Made by a program: the position numbers and the translations under genes
Shown: in pieces, positions 53,528-62,376 of the stretch
Position numbering within the stretch: position 1 is the stretch's first letter
Layout: every line of letters begins with the position of its first letter
The notes under the pieces: model-generated
Seen by the model: only the letters and a program-made list of their open reading frames with translations
Told to the model about the DNA's origin: nothing
Databases searched by the model: none
Origin: an uncultured Ignavibacteria bacterium
GTDB taxonomy: Bacteria; Bacteroidota; Ignavibacteria; SZUA-365
Direction of reading: 5' to 3'
Assembly (NCBI GenBank): GCA_913061095.1
Contig: CAJXVM010000009.1
Location: forward strand, 62,001-126,000
DNA: 64,000 nucleotides

Positions 53528-54610
53528 ATGACAGTCTTTTTCATTCTCCTCGGATTGATTCTGCTGACCGTTGTCTATGCCGTGGTCGTCGCCTTCGCAC
53601 CCTGGATAACCGCGCCCCCCATCACGCTGGCATCCGACAACACTGCTGAACCGGAAGATGATCCGGAAGAGAAACAGGCCGTTTCCGGCATCCCATCCTG
53701 CAGGCACGATGTCATCATCCCGTGCGGAGGTGATCACATCCATGCGTGGCTTTACCTTCCCGAGGCAGGAGAAGCTCCCGCGCCCTGTGTCATCATGGGT
53801 AACGGCTTCGCTGGCACGAAAGACATGGGACTCGAGCAGTACGCCCTCCGCTTCGTGCGGGAGGGATTCGCAGTTCTCGCGTTCGACTACCGTTTTCTCG
53901 GTGCGAGCGAGGGGCAGCCACGGCAGCTCATCTGGATTCCGTACCAGAAGGATGACTGGCGGGCGGTCATCGCCTGGGCGCGTGCGAGGCCGGATATCGA
54001 CGCGGATCGCGTCGCGCTCTGGGGCACGTCCGCAAGCGGTGCCTACGCGGTAGACATCGCCGCGGAAGATACGAAGGTCGCTGCCGTCATCGCACAGGTG
54101 ACGAGTCTCGACGGCAGGGTCGCCGGGGAGATCATGCTTCGCAAGGTGGGCATCGGCTCGCTGCTGCGACTCATGGTGCACGGCCAGCGCGACATGTTCC
54201 GCCGTTTTCTCCGGCGGCCGCCGCACCGCGTGCCCGTAACCGGTCCCGCCGGGTCACTCGCGATGTTTCCCCTCGACGATGCATACGCATTCTACTCCCG
54301 CATGGGGGCGCCGTCATTCCGAAATGAAGTCTGTGCGCGTATCGTGCTCCGCGGCGACAAGTACCGTCCGATCAAGCGCGCCGACCGCGTGCGCTGCAGT
54401 GTGCTCTGGCAGATGTGCGAGCACGATGAAATCAATCCCCCGGCGGCGACGGCCGCGGCGGAGAAGGCGCTGGCCGGGAGAATCCTCGTGCGGCGATATC
54501 CCGCCGGCCATTTCAGCATTTATAGTGGAGAGCATTTCGCGCGTGCCGTGGAGGAGCAGGCCGCCTTCCTTACCACGCAGCTTTGGGACGTCCCAGCCAC
54601 ACCCACATGA
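53528..54610 (+). CDS. Alpha/beta hydrolase with membrane anchor
   Basis: A 360-residue protein. An N-terminal helix (VFFILLGLILLTVVYAVVVAFA) probably anchors it. The hydrolase fold shows MGNGFAGTKDMGLEQYA, FDYRFLGASEGQPRQ, nucleophile Ser168 in WGTSASGAYA, an acid in MCEHDEINPP and a late His in PAGHFSIY. The family resembles dienelactone hydrolase or X-Pro-type serine hydrolases. The substrate is unknown. GGAG gives a ribosome site. Its last 41 bases overlap the DinB gene on the other strand. Confidence 0.83.
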   Translation: MTVFFILLGLILLTVVYAVVVAFAPWITAPPITLASDNTAEPEDDPEEKQAVSGIPSCRHDVIIPCGGDHIHAWLYLPEAGEAPAPCVIMGNGFAGTKDMGLEQYALRFVREGFAVLAFDYRFLGASEGQPRQLIWIPYQKDDWRAVIAWARARPDIDADRVALWGTSASGAYAVDIAAEDTKVAAVIAQVTSLDGRVAGEIMLRKVGIGSLLRLMVHGQRDMFRRFLRRPPHRVPVTGPAGSLAMFPLDDAYAFYSRMGAPSFRNEVCARIVLRGDKYRPIKRADRVRCSVLWQMCEHDEINPPAATAAAEKALAGRILVRRYPAGHFSIYSGEHFARAVEEQAAFLTTQLWDVPATPT

Positions 54611-55070
54611 TCATGTCTACCAGCGGCGGGTCACCGCCGAGCTCACGCAGACGCGTCATCATCTGTCCCCGGTGATGTGCGCTGTGCATCGGCACCTGCA
54701 GCATCGTGTCTTCGAGTGTTGTCTGTTCAGGGGGATTTCCGATCTGCGCTTCGACGTGGCGCACCCATGGCACCATGACTCGGCGCTGGAGTTCGGCGGG
54801 ATCGAGTGCGGCAAGGAAGGGGAGGACATCGAGATGCCAGCTCCGGGCCCATTCCATGATATCATTGAGGGAGGAAAAACTGTCCGGCTTCGGCACATCG
54901 AACGGCGTCTTTCTCCACAGGTGGAGGAACGCGTGCTGCACGAGGTGGATGTGATACGCAAGTTCGCGGATGCGCGTGTCGTCACCGGCCGCCGGCGTGC
55001 CGGTGATGGCCTTCCACATGGATGCGTCGGCCCAGTGCATGTGCTGATACAGGTCATGGAACGTTTTCAT
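54570..55070 (-). CDS. DinB-family metal-binding protein
   Basis: A 166-residue four-helix protein. The start at 55070 (MKTFHDLYQHMHWADASMWKAI) fits the usual DinB start. Metal-binding His appear as HIHLVQHAFLHLW and the closing HSAHHRGQMMTRLRELG motif. DinB/YfiT-like proteins act as thiol-dependent transferases in bacillithiol-using bacteria in some cases, which would fit the bshB1 gene in the window, but no direct evidence links them. The 3' end overlaps the hydrolase gene by 41 bases. Confidence 0.88.
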   Translation of the reverse strand: MKTFHDLYQHMHWADASMWKAITGTPAAGDDTRIRELAYHIHLVQHAFLHLWRKTPFDVPKPDSFSSLNDIMEWARSWHLDVLPFLAALDPAELQRRVMVPWVRHVEAQIGNPPEQTTLEDTMLQVPMHSAHHRGQMMTRLRELGGDPPLVDMIMWVWLGRPKAAW

Positions 55071-55191
55071 GGTGCTGTGCTGCTCGTGGGTGGATTCGAT
55101 GAGGGGAGTGCGGGCGGACCGTCGTCCCGTGCAAAAATAGAACATTCAACCGGGAATCCCCACCTCCCCGGGCATGTGTCATGCGCGTGTC

Positions 55192-55220
55192 TTGCGCAAA
55201 CCCCGCAAATTTCGTAGTAT
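55192..55220 (+). promoter_or_regulatory. Candidate promoter of the propeller sensor kinase
   Basis: TTGCGC (55192-55197), 17 bases, TAGTAT (55215-55220), 40 bases before the ATG. A CATATTCCGG word follows at 55241-55250. Confidence 0.45.
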
Positions 55221-55260
55221 TCAGACCAGAGTCTCCGAATCATATTCCGGGTAGAGCGTC

Positions 55261-58200
55261 ATGCGTCTTCACGCATTCGTTTCGGTCATGGTTGTCTGGG
55301 CGGTCCTGCATCTCGGCAGTGACGCGTCAGCACAGCGGAACGCGGAATCCCGCTACGGCAGGGAGATCGGCATGCCGATGATGGAGGTGATCAACACCGG
55401 GGAACTGCCGTATGCGGATGTCATGAACTGGGGTTGTGTGCGGGATCAGAGGGGAATGCTGTGGCTCGCAAATACATACTGTCTGCTCGAGTATGACGGT
55501 TTGCGTTGGGACTATGTTGCATCGGATAATACGATGCCGTTTTTCACCGTCGCGTGCGGTGATGATGGAACGATCTATTACGGTATGTTCGGAGAATTCG
55601 GAAGGCTTTCGCTGGATTCACTCGGCGGCTGGGAGCTGAATTATCTCAGTGACAGTCTCCCATCCAGTGCACCGCGATTTACTTCTGTCAATCAGTGTAT
55701 TCCGTTAGCCGATGAAACATGGTTCGTTTCGCCCGAAGCCCTGTGCAAATGGGACGGAAGCAACTGCAGCTACATCCTTCCTCAGACAACATTCAAACGG
55801 GCATTTCCTGCACACGGCAAGCTGTACGTTTATCAGGACAGTATTGGTATCTGCAGGATTGAGGGTGGAAACGTCGTGCCGGTCAGGGGAGGCGACTTCC
55901 TTGCTGATGCCACCGATAAACTCATTTTCCTGTTTGCATCAGCGTCCGGTGATATCGTGCTCGGGAACCGACGCCACGGAATTTTCCGCTATGACGGTCA
56001 CCGGTTCAGGCAGATCATGGATTACGCAAAGGATCTCGTTCCCGATTGCATCCCGTCCTGCGGTATCGAGCTTGCGGATGGTACGATTGCCCTCGGAACT
56101 GATCGCCACGGGATATGGATCGTCGACACCACCGGTGCCCTTATCGCCGTGATCGATAAGGAAGTAGGTCTTCCCGATAACTCGGTGAATCGTCTCTACC
56201 AGGACTATGAGCAAAATATCTGGGTCATCCTCGATGAAAGCGTTGTGCGTATCGAGTGGCCGGCAAAGGCTACGCAGTTCTCCTCTCCGCAGGGCATCGA
56301 CGGGATCGTGGCTGACATGGTGCGGTACAATGGTGTGCTCTATGCAGGAACAACACAGGGGCTTTTCCGGCTCGAACCAGCATCCGTCAATCAGACGGCA
56401 CGGAAGTTCCGGCAGGCGAGGTTTGTTGCCGAAGACTTCATTCAAAGCACGGTTCATGATTTCCTGCCGCTGAAAGACCAGCTCCTGATTGCTTCCGAGC
56501 AGGGAGTGTTTGTCAAAACGGGGGGAGCCAGACCGAAACCTGTCGCGCATCGAGGAGCACGGAAGCTTCTGTTGCTCTCCGGGAGTCGGGATACGGTGCT
56601 TGTTGGTGCAGGCAGCGGATACTATTTGCTGATCCGTCGTGGTGATACATGGATCACGAAGAATTTCCTCGAGAAAGAGCAGGATTTCGTTATCAATCTC
56701 TGTGAAGACGCCGAAGGGCGAATCTGGGCGGGCACTGCACGTTCCGGCGCCCGCTGCATCAAACGCGACCGCGGCATTCTGAATCCCGATGTGAGCGTGG
56801 TCACTCCGTCCGGTGATATGAATACAGTCGGGGTCATCGACATCCAACTCGTCTTTGGTGAACCTCTGTTCATTCTTGAGGGAGAAGGGGGGATGTGGTT
56901 GAGCGATTCCGCTGATGAATTCATCCCTGCCGATGAGCTTCAGTCCCTTGTGGGTCTCCCGGTGGTGGCGAGTGAACCGCGGGTCATATTCAAGCTGTCG
57001 AATGGGAGATACTGGGTGCAGTTGTTTTCCGGTCTGGCAGGATACCTCGTCAGAAAGAGTGACGGGCGATACGCGCTCGAACAGCGGGAGGATTTTCTGC
57101 GCCTCCTTGATCTCCCTGTGTACGAAACTTATGTCGATCCTGACGGGGTATTCTGGTTATCCTCGGAAGGAAGAGTTATCCGTCTGGATCCCTCCGTTGA
57201 GCAGTCGAGGCAACAGCTGTTCAAAACGCTGATACGAGAAATATCCGTCGATGGTGTCACCCTCTATAATGGCAACACTGATCCGGACAGCACATCCATG
57301 ATTCGAATTGACGACGATCACCGCCGTGTCGTGATCTGGTATACCGCACCGAATTTTGGAATCGCGAACAGAGTGGGATTTCAGTACAGAGTTGATGGTC
57401 TCGATACCGCATGGACGGCGTTCAGCTCCTGGCCTGAGAACGTGGAATATATGCAATTACCTCCGGGTGATTACGTCTTTCGGGTGCGTGTTGTTACCCT
57501 TGATGGCATCGCCGGCGAGGAGGCCACAGCCGAATTTACGGTGCTCGTTCCGTGGTATCGGACCTGGTGGGCATTCCTTGTGGGAGGGATTCTTTTCGGG
57601 ATCGTGGTATTTGGCGGTCCGGCCTGGTATCGTTCCCGTTTTCTGAAGGAACGCAGCAGGGAACTCGAAATGCTGGTCGCTGCGCGCACGGAAGAAATCC
57701 AATCGCAGGCGCGTGAGATCAGCTGGCAGGCGGAGGAACTTGAACGACTCGACAATATCGTCCGCACAGTGAACCGCGAAACACAGCTGCCGTTCGTGCT
57801 CGATGCCCTGCTGATGCAGTCACTGCTGCTTTTTCCACACGCTGATGTCGCGCTGTTCGTGCGGCGTGAAATGAAAGGCGATGTTTTCCGCGTCATCGCG
57901 GCAGTGGGACGTAATTCCGCCGATTTGAAGGAACGCACCTTCACATTGCGCGACCTCGTAGGCAGCGTGGATGCGTCACTGGAACGGATGCGTGAAGGGG
58001 TGTATTTCCTGCATGGACTCGGTAAGCGGTACCTCCCCGAGAACAGCGACGGCAGGGAGACGCATTTCATGGCGATGGTCATTGAGCGCGCGCGCCTGCT
58101 GGAAGGTTTTCTCGTGCTGGGATCCAATACGGAAGACACCTTCGGGGAAAGCGATCTGCGGCGGCTGATGCGACTCAAGGAACATGCCTCCTCGGCCATT

Positions 58201-59070
58201 GCCAAGGCAGGCGCGATCGAGCAGCTCGAAGAGAAGAACAAACAGCTGGATACGACGAACCGCCGCCTGCTGGAGACGCAGCGGCAGCTGGTCGCGCACG
58301 AAAAACTGGCGGCGCTCGGTGAGCTGACCGCAGGTATCGCCCATGAAATCCAGAATCCGCTGAACTTCGTCAATAATTTCTCCGAGCTTTCCTGTGAACT
58401 TCTCGGTGAGCTTGAGCAGTCACTGAAAGCGCAGAACGACGAGGGCGATCCGCAGTCGGAGCGCCTTATCGAGCAGATCCGTTCGAACTGTAAGCACATT
58501 CGCGAGCACGGGCGGCGGGCGACATCCATCGTCAGCGCCATGATCATGCATTCCCGTTCCGGCATGAGCCAGCGGAGCAGCGTCACACTCAACGACCTGG
58601 TCGATGAGTTCGTGATGCTGGCCTACCACGGTATGCGTTTGCAGTTCCCGCAGTTCACGCTCGACCTTCATCGCGACTATGACAAGAATATCGGCGAGGT
58701 GGAAATCCTGCCCCAGGACCTCAGCCGCGTCATCGTCAACATATGCAACAACGCGTGGGAGGCCGCGCTCAATCGTGCGGCGGAAGAAGGGGGCGACTAC
58801 GTTCCGACCGTCAACGTGCAGACCCGGGATCATGGCAGCAGGGTGCAGATCTCCATCACCGACAACGGTCATGGCATCCCGGAGGACCTGCGCGAGAAAA
58901 TCTTCGAACCGTTCTTCACGACGCGCCGCAGCAGCCGCAACGCCGGTCTCGGCCTCTCGCTTTCCTATGACATCGTCACGCAGCTGCATGGCGGTGAACT
59001 CACCGTGCACTCCACACTGGGTTCACGTACCGAATTCCGCATCATCATCCCACGGGAAGCCCCGAAATAA
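55261..59070 (+). CDS. Beta-propeller sensor histidine kinase with Y_Y_Y and GAF domains
   Basis: A 1269-residue sensor. Signal (VSVMVVWAVLHLGSDASAQ); a periplasmic two-component-regulator-type propeller (about 30-690, with repeats such as DGTIALGTDRHGIWIVD and EGRIWAGTARSGARCI); a Y_Y_Y domain (about 700-760, FQYRVDGLDTAWTAFSSW); one helix (about 765-790); coiled coil; GAF-like domain (about 835-985); HisKA with His1028 in LTAGIAHEIQNPLNFVNNF; and HATPase with NICNNAWEA and DNGHGIP. It has no receiver, so it must signal to a partner elsewhere. It resembles the one-component part of hybrid two-component systems. Confidence 0.88.
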   Translation: MRLHAFVSVMVVWAVLHLGSDASAQRNAESRYGREIGMPMMEVINTGELPYADVMNWGCVRDQRGMLWLANTYCLLEYDGLRWDYVASDNTMPFFTVACGDDGTIYYGMFGEFGRLSLDSLGGWELNYLSDSLPSSAPRFTSVNQCIPLADETWFVSPEALCKWDGSNCSYILPQTTFKRAFPAHGKLYVYQDSIGICRIEGGNVVPVRGGDFLADATDKLIFLFASASGDIVLGNRRHGIFRYDGHRFRQIMDYAKDLVPDCIPSCGIELADGTIALGTDRHGIWIVDTTGALIAVIDKEVGLPDNSVNRLYQDYEQNIWVILDESVVRIEWPAKATQFSSPQGIDGIVADMVRYNGVLYAGTTQGLFRLEPASVNQTARKFRQARFVAEDFIQSTVHDFLPLKDQLLIASEQGVFVKTGGARPKPVAHRGARKLLLLSGSRDTVLVGAGSGYYLLIRRGDTWITKNFLEKEQDFVINLCEDAEGRIWAGTARSGARCIKRDRGILNPDVSVVTPSGDMNTVGVIDIQLVFGEPLFILEGEGGMWLSDSADEFIPADELQSLVGLPVVASEPRVIFKLSNGRYWVQLFSGLAGYLVRKSDGRYALEQREDFLRLLDLPVYETYVDPDGVFWLSSEGRVIRLDPSVEQSRQQLFKTLIREISVDGVTLYNGNTDPDSTSMIRIDDDHRRVVIWYTAPNFGIANRVGFQYRVDGLDTAWTAFSSWPENVEYMQLPPGDYVFRVRVVTLDGIAGEEATAEFTVLVPWYRTWWAFLVGGILFGIVVFGGPAWYRSRFLKERSRELEMLVAARTEEIQSQAREISWQAEELERLDNIVRTVNRETQLPFVLDALLMQSLLLFPHADVALFVRREMKGDVFRVIAAVGRNSADLKERTFTLRDLVGSVDASLERMREGVYFLHGLGKRYLPENSDGRETHFMAMVIERARLLEGFLVLGSNTEDTFGESDLRRLMRLKEHASSAIAKAGAIEQLEEKNKQLDTTNRRLLETQRQLVAHEKLAALGELTAGIAHEIQNPLNFVNNFSELSCELLGELEQSLKAQNDEGDPQSERLIEQIRSNCKHIREHGRRATSIVSAMIMHSRSGMSQRSSVTLNDLVDEFVMLAYHGMRLQFPQFTLDLHRDYDKNIGEVEILPQDLSRVIVNICNNAWEAALNRAAEEGGDYVPTVNVQTRDHGSRVQISITDNGHGIPEDLREKIFEPFFTTRRSSRNAGLGLSLSYDIVTQLHGGELTVHSTLGSRTEFRIIIPREAPK

Positions 59071-59096
59071 AAAACCGCCCCCTGGGAAGGGGACGG
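59071..59096 (-). terminator. Terminator of the minus-strand gene at 59122-59658
   Basis: On the minus strand CCGTCCCC is followed by the loop TTCCCA, then GGGGGCGG and TTTTTT, ending next to the kinase stop codon. The stem has one mismatch. The T-run makes it rho-independent in the minus direction. Confidence 0.75.
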
Positions 59097-59121
59097 CATG
59101 ATCTCCGGCATCGGGATGGAT

Positions 59122-59658
59122 TCATCGCCAGATGATGATGATCTTCTTTTTCTTCAGCGGATTCCCGGGTTGCTCATCCACCCCTGCTGGAAGCGCGAAG
59201 CGGAGAGGAAACGCGTCTATCGATGGTTCCGGTTCGTCCAGAATAAAATCCCCGCCACCGCCCAATGGCATGGTGAAATACACCGTGATGCCGTAGCTCT
59301 TGTGGTCAGAGCAGTAACCGGCCCACTCATCGGGATCAACGGTGATCAGCGCAATGGCCGATGTGGTGACAAACTGGTTGCCGTTGCCGTCGGGCTGCGG
59401 AATCGCCACGCCCTGCTGCCATGAAGCCCCGTCACCGCGATCGACAAGCCACGGACCGTCACTGTACAGGTATGTTCTCCATGCTCGCTTTTCGTCCTCG
59501 AGGCAAATTCTCCACAGGGGAGTGTTCAGGGGATAGTTGAGTTCGACGAAGAACTGACTGTCCGTCGCATCAGGCGCGTCCTGCAACTCAATGTGCACAT
59601 CTGCGCTCACTCCGTTCGGAAACGTGATGGTCGTTGTCTGACCATAGGGTAAACACAT
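59122..59658 (-). CDS. Soluble protein with KKKKIIIIWR C-terminus, unknown
   Basis: A 178-residue cytosolic-looking protein. The GAGGAGGAG ribosome site just upstream sets the start at 59658 rather than an ATG six codons earlier. The body is beta-rich (TTTITFPNGVSADVHIELQD, SYGITVYFTMPLGGGGDFILD). The C-terminus NPLKKKKIIIIWR is striking. It carries its own promoter region divergent to the next gene and a clear terminator. I recognise no family. Confidence 0.65.
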   Translation of the reverse strand: MCLPYGQTTTITFPNGVSADVHIELQDAPDATDSQFFVELNYPLNTPLWRICLEDEKRAWRTYLYSDGPWLVDRGDGASWQQGVAIPQPDGNGNQFVTTSAIALITVDPDEWAGYCSDHKSYGITVYFTMPLGGGGDFILDEPEPSIDAFPLRFALPAGVDEQPGNPLKKKKIIIIWR

Positions 59659-59807
59659 AGACTCCTCCTCTTCCATGGAAATATGTGTGGATAGACGAAA
59701 CTCATCATAACAATATCTTGAATCGAAGTCAAGTACTCTTGATTATCAGTTCCGGATCTCCTAATATTTTCAATGATTTGACTGTCCCATCCGACCGGAG
59801 GAGTCCC

Positions 59808-62129
59808 ATGAATCGTGTTGCCGTTCTCGCCCTCGTAATCATCATGCATCCCCTCAGCGCGGTGGCGCAGCACACACCACTGCTGCTGAAACAGCGCTCT
59901 GCGACGGATTCCGAACTGTTCCGCCAGCCGGCGGCCGTGCCCCTGCCCCTGCCCGCGGTGCTGTCTCCTCGCAGCAGCCGCAGCGGAGACGCTGTAACGG
60001 AAATGCGACAGGGCATGCTCCGCGTTTCCGACGGTGACGTGGTGGCCTCGACCGAAGAACGGCAGCTGCTTTTCGAAGGTGAGACCATGGTGCTGCGCAT
60101 TGATCCGGTCACGAAGATCATCGAACGCGAAGACGAAGCGCCGCAGCTCTCCTCCGCCTCTCAGCAAGCGCTCGAGCAGTGTCCCGACTGGCTGCGCGAC
60201 CGCCTCAGCCTGAAACTGCGACTGCTCGCAGCGCGCAATCAGGACGACAATTTCGCCCGGCTGATCACCGGCGCCGATCCCGGCATCAAGGATGAAATAG
60301 CGTTCACCATCGCCGGTTCGTCGCTGCAGACGTTGACTGAGACGCGGTTCGGCATGGATCGCGAGATGCTCGTCCGAAACGCCGAGCACATATATCGAGT
60401 GGCCGATTCGCTGCAGTACGTGCGGCTCGTGGAACACGGGAGTTACGAGAACCGCGACTACTTCACGACGACGGAATACCGCATCTATGACCGCGCCGCA
60501 CAGGATACGATCTGGTCGGAAATCCCGCGCGACTATTACTACTGGTATGTCGTGCATCCGAAGATGGACCAGGAGGGTGTCTACGTCGTCGACAACACGG
60601 GCAGCAGCGGACAGCGCACCTACGGCCATTCCTGGCGGGAGTTTATCTGGAGCAACCCCGACCCGGCGCACGATTACCAGCCGGTGAACATCACAACCAG
60701 CAAGGGAACCGTCGCATCCATCCGTCGCTTCGGTGAACTGATGAAGCAGCCGCGGCTGCTCTGGAGCCGCGAGGCAACCTACCTGCCGTTCAATCGCGAC
60801 TACGCCCCCGGGCAGTCCGCCCTCGACATGCTCGGCAACTGGGCGTCGCGTGCCGTGCCGGTGGATGTAACGTTGCCGCGCGCCTTTCAGCCCAACCAGA
60901 TCCTGATCAAGCACAACGGCAATTGCAACGAAGACGCGTTTCTCGTTGCCGCCGCCTGCCGCACCGCGCTCATTCCGATTATCTACCTCGGCTGTCATGC
61001 GGAGGATCATGTGTTCGGCTGTGTCTGGGATGAGGGGTGGCACCATTACGAATTTTTCCGCGGTGGACTTTCCGAGAGCGGCAACCAGTTTTACGGGATC
61101 ACGAACATGCTGCCGGGCGGCAGCTATGGGTGGGAAATCTCCATGGTGGAGGCGACGCGGCCCGACGGCTATCCCTTCAACATGACCGCAGGCTATGCCG
61201 ATACCTGCACGTTCTCACTTACCGTGACAGACACCCTGGGTACCCCGATGGAAGGGACGATGGTGCAGATTTACGGCCCGAACATTTACGGACAGGGATA
61301 TCGTCCCTGCATGCATTTCTATACCAACAGCAGTGGCGTCGTAACATTCGCCGCGGGCGCGGACAAGCGCTACCTGGTCAACCTCTTCCATCCGCATTTC
61401 GGATGGAGTCCGCAGGATTCCACGCGCGCATACTTCCTGACACAGCGCAACACCGCGGCGGGTGCCCGGTACAACGTGACCGTTGCATATCCGCATCTGC
61501 GCCGCGCCGACGATGCGCCGTCCGTGGAAGCGCCGTCTTCACCCGGTCCCTGGTCGGTGAAAGTGACGTCTGGCGGAACGCAAATCGTGAGCGGCGTCAA
61601 CACGCGCGACAGCCAGCGCAGCCGCTTCCATCGCTGGGAGGCGCAGGGCGGTGGAATGCTCGCGGCCATGCTGCTCGACGCGGGCAATTATGACGCCTGG
61701 AAGCGTGGTGCGCCGTTCAGCTGTCTCGCCTATACTCCGTCGCTGGAAGGCGGGGACTGGGCTTCGACTGTGGCGGATGACAGCGAGTGCTATCTGGTGC
61801 TGAAAAACCGTGCTCCCGCGAATATTCTCGAACAGGCCGACGTGCGTGTCGAACTGTTTGACGGCGTGGTCGTCAGTGCGGAAGAGCCGCCCGCGGCCCG
61901 GCGTATCCGCGTGGACATTGTGCCGCAACCGGTCTCAAGCTTCTGCGTCTTCCGAAGTCCCGCCCGGATTCAGCGCATTGAAATCGTTGACCTGCTCGGT
62001 CACCGCGTCGCGGAACTGCAGGAGCCGTGGCAGTGGCGTCCCGCTCCCGCCCTTCGCGCCGGCATGTACTTCGCCCGCATCCACACCGGAGGTGGCGTGC
62101 AAATGCGCAAGCTCCTTCTTGTGCGGTAG
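59808..62129 (+). CDS. Secreted transglutaminase-like protein with T9SS tail
   Basis: A 773-residue exported protein (signal VLALVIIMHPLSAVAQ; start fixed by a GGAGGAG ribosome site). The middle has a papain/transglutaminase-like core: Cys373 in HNGNCNEDAFLVAAACR, His401 in AEDHVFGCVWDEGWHHYEFF. The overall length of about 370 residues before this is an uncharacterised N-terminal domain. A beta domain (SLTVTDTLGTPMEGTMVQIYG) and a T9SS type-A tail (LRAGMYFARIHTGGGVQMRKLLLVR) follow. It may crosslink or cut peptides at the surface. The triad acid is not certain. Confidence 0.75.
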   Translation: MNRVAVLALVIIMHPLSAVAQHTPLLLKQRSATDSELFRQPAAVPLPLPAVLSPRSSRSGDAVTEMRQGMLRVSDGDVVASTEERQLLFEGETMVLRIDPVTKIIEREDEAPQLSSASQQALEQCPDWLRDRLSLKLRLLAARNQDDNFARLITGADPGIKDEIAFTIAGSSLQTLTETRFGMDREMLVRNAEHIYRVADSLQYVRLVEHGSYENRDYFTTTEYRIYDRAAQDTIWSEIPRDYYYWYVVHPKMDQEGVYVVDNTGSSGQRTYGHSWREFIWSNPDPAHDYQPVNITTSKGTVASIRRFGELMKQPRLLWSREATYLPFNRDYAPGQSALDMLGNWASRAVPVDVTLPRAFQPNQILIKHNGNCNEDAFLVAAACRTALIPIIYLGCHAEDHVFGCVWDEGWHHYEFFRGGLSESGNQFYGITNMLPGGSYGWEISMVEATRPDGYPFNMTAGYADTCTFSLTVTDTLGTPMEGTMVQIYGPNIYGQGYRPCMHFYTNSSGVVTFAAGADKRYLVNLFHPHFGWSPQDSTRAYFLTQRNTAAGARYNVTVAYPHLRRADDAPSVEAPSSPGPWSVKVTSGGTQIVSGVNTRDSQRSRFHRWEAQGGGMLAAMLLDAGNYDAWKRGAPFSCLAYTPSLEGGDWASTVADDSECYLVLKNRAPANILEQADVRVELFDGVVVSAEEPPAARRIRVDIVPQPVSSFCVFRSPARIQRIEIVDLLGHRVAELQEPWQWRPAPALRAGMYFARIHTGGGVQMRKLLLVR

Positions 62130-62165
62130 GGAATTCGAGAAAGAGAAAGATCACGGAAAGGCAGA

Positions 62166-62186
62166 GGCCGCGGCTATGCCGCGGCC
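62166..62186. repeat. Perfect 9-3-9 hairpin after the transglutaminase-like gene
   Basis: GGCCGCGGC, loop TAT, GCCGCGGCC, located 36 bases after the stop codon. There is no U-run. It is similar in geometry to the GTT-loop hairpins at 5973 and 32539. Confidence 0.65.
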
Positions 62187-62220
62187 GCACGCAGGAGGGC
62201 CAAGCGTGGTAGCAGTAAGC

Positions 62221-62349
62221 CATGCGCTATCCACACGCGATGGTGTGTGACACGCGATGGTGTGTGACACGCGATGGTGTGTGACACGCGATGGTGTGTG
62301 ACACGCGATGGTCTTGCCGCATGCGCTATCCACACGCGTAAGCGTGTGG
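62221..62349. repeat. 17-bp tandem repeat array flanked by 19-bp direct repeats
   Basis: CACGCGATGGTGTGTGA is repeated four times exactly (62234-62301) with a fifth copy of 11 bases to 62312. The array is bounded by CATGCGCTATCCACACGCG at 62221-62239 and again at 62320-62338. The second boundary copy merges into a perfect 8-4-8 hairpin, CCACACGC, GTAA, GCGTGTGG (62330-62349). The 17-bp unit is not a codon multiple, so the array is non-coding. Confidence 0.9.
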
Positions 62350-62376
62350 TGCGGTCCGTGCCCCCCCCCGCACAGA

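Noticed and set aside
59607-61046. A 479-codon minus-strand frame opposite the transglutaminase-like gene
   Set aside because: High-GC antisense shadow with no ribosome site. The plus-strand gene has signal peptide, domain and T9SS tail.
62234-62312. Regular 17-bp repeats considered as a CRISPR array
   Set aside because: The units are contiguous with no spacers, and no cas gene is near.
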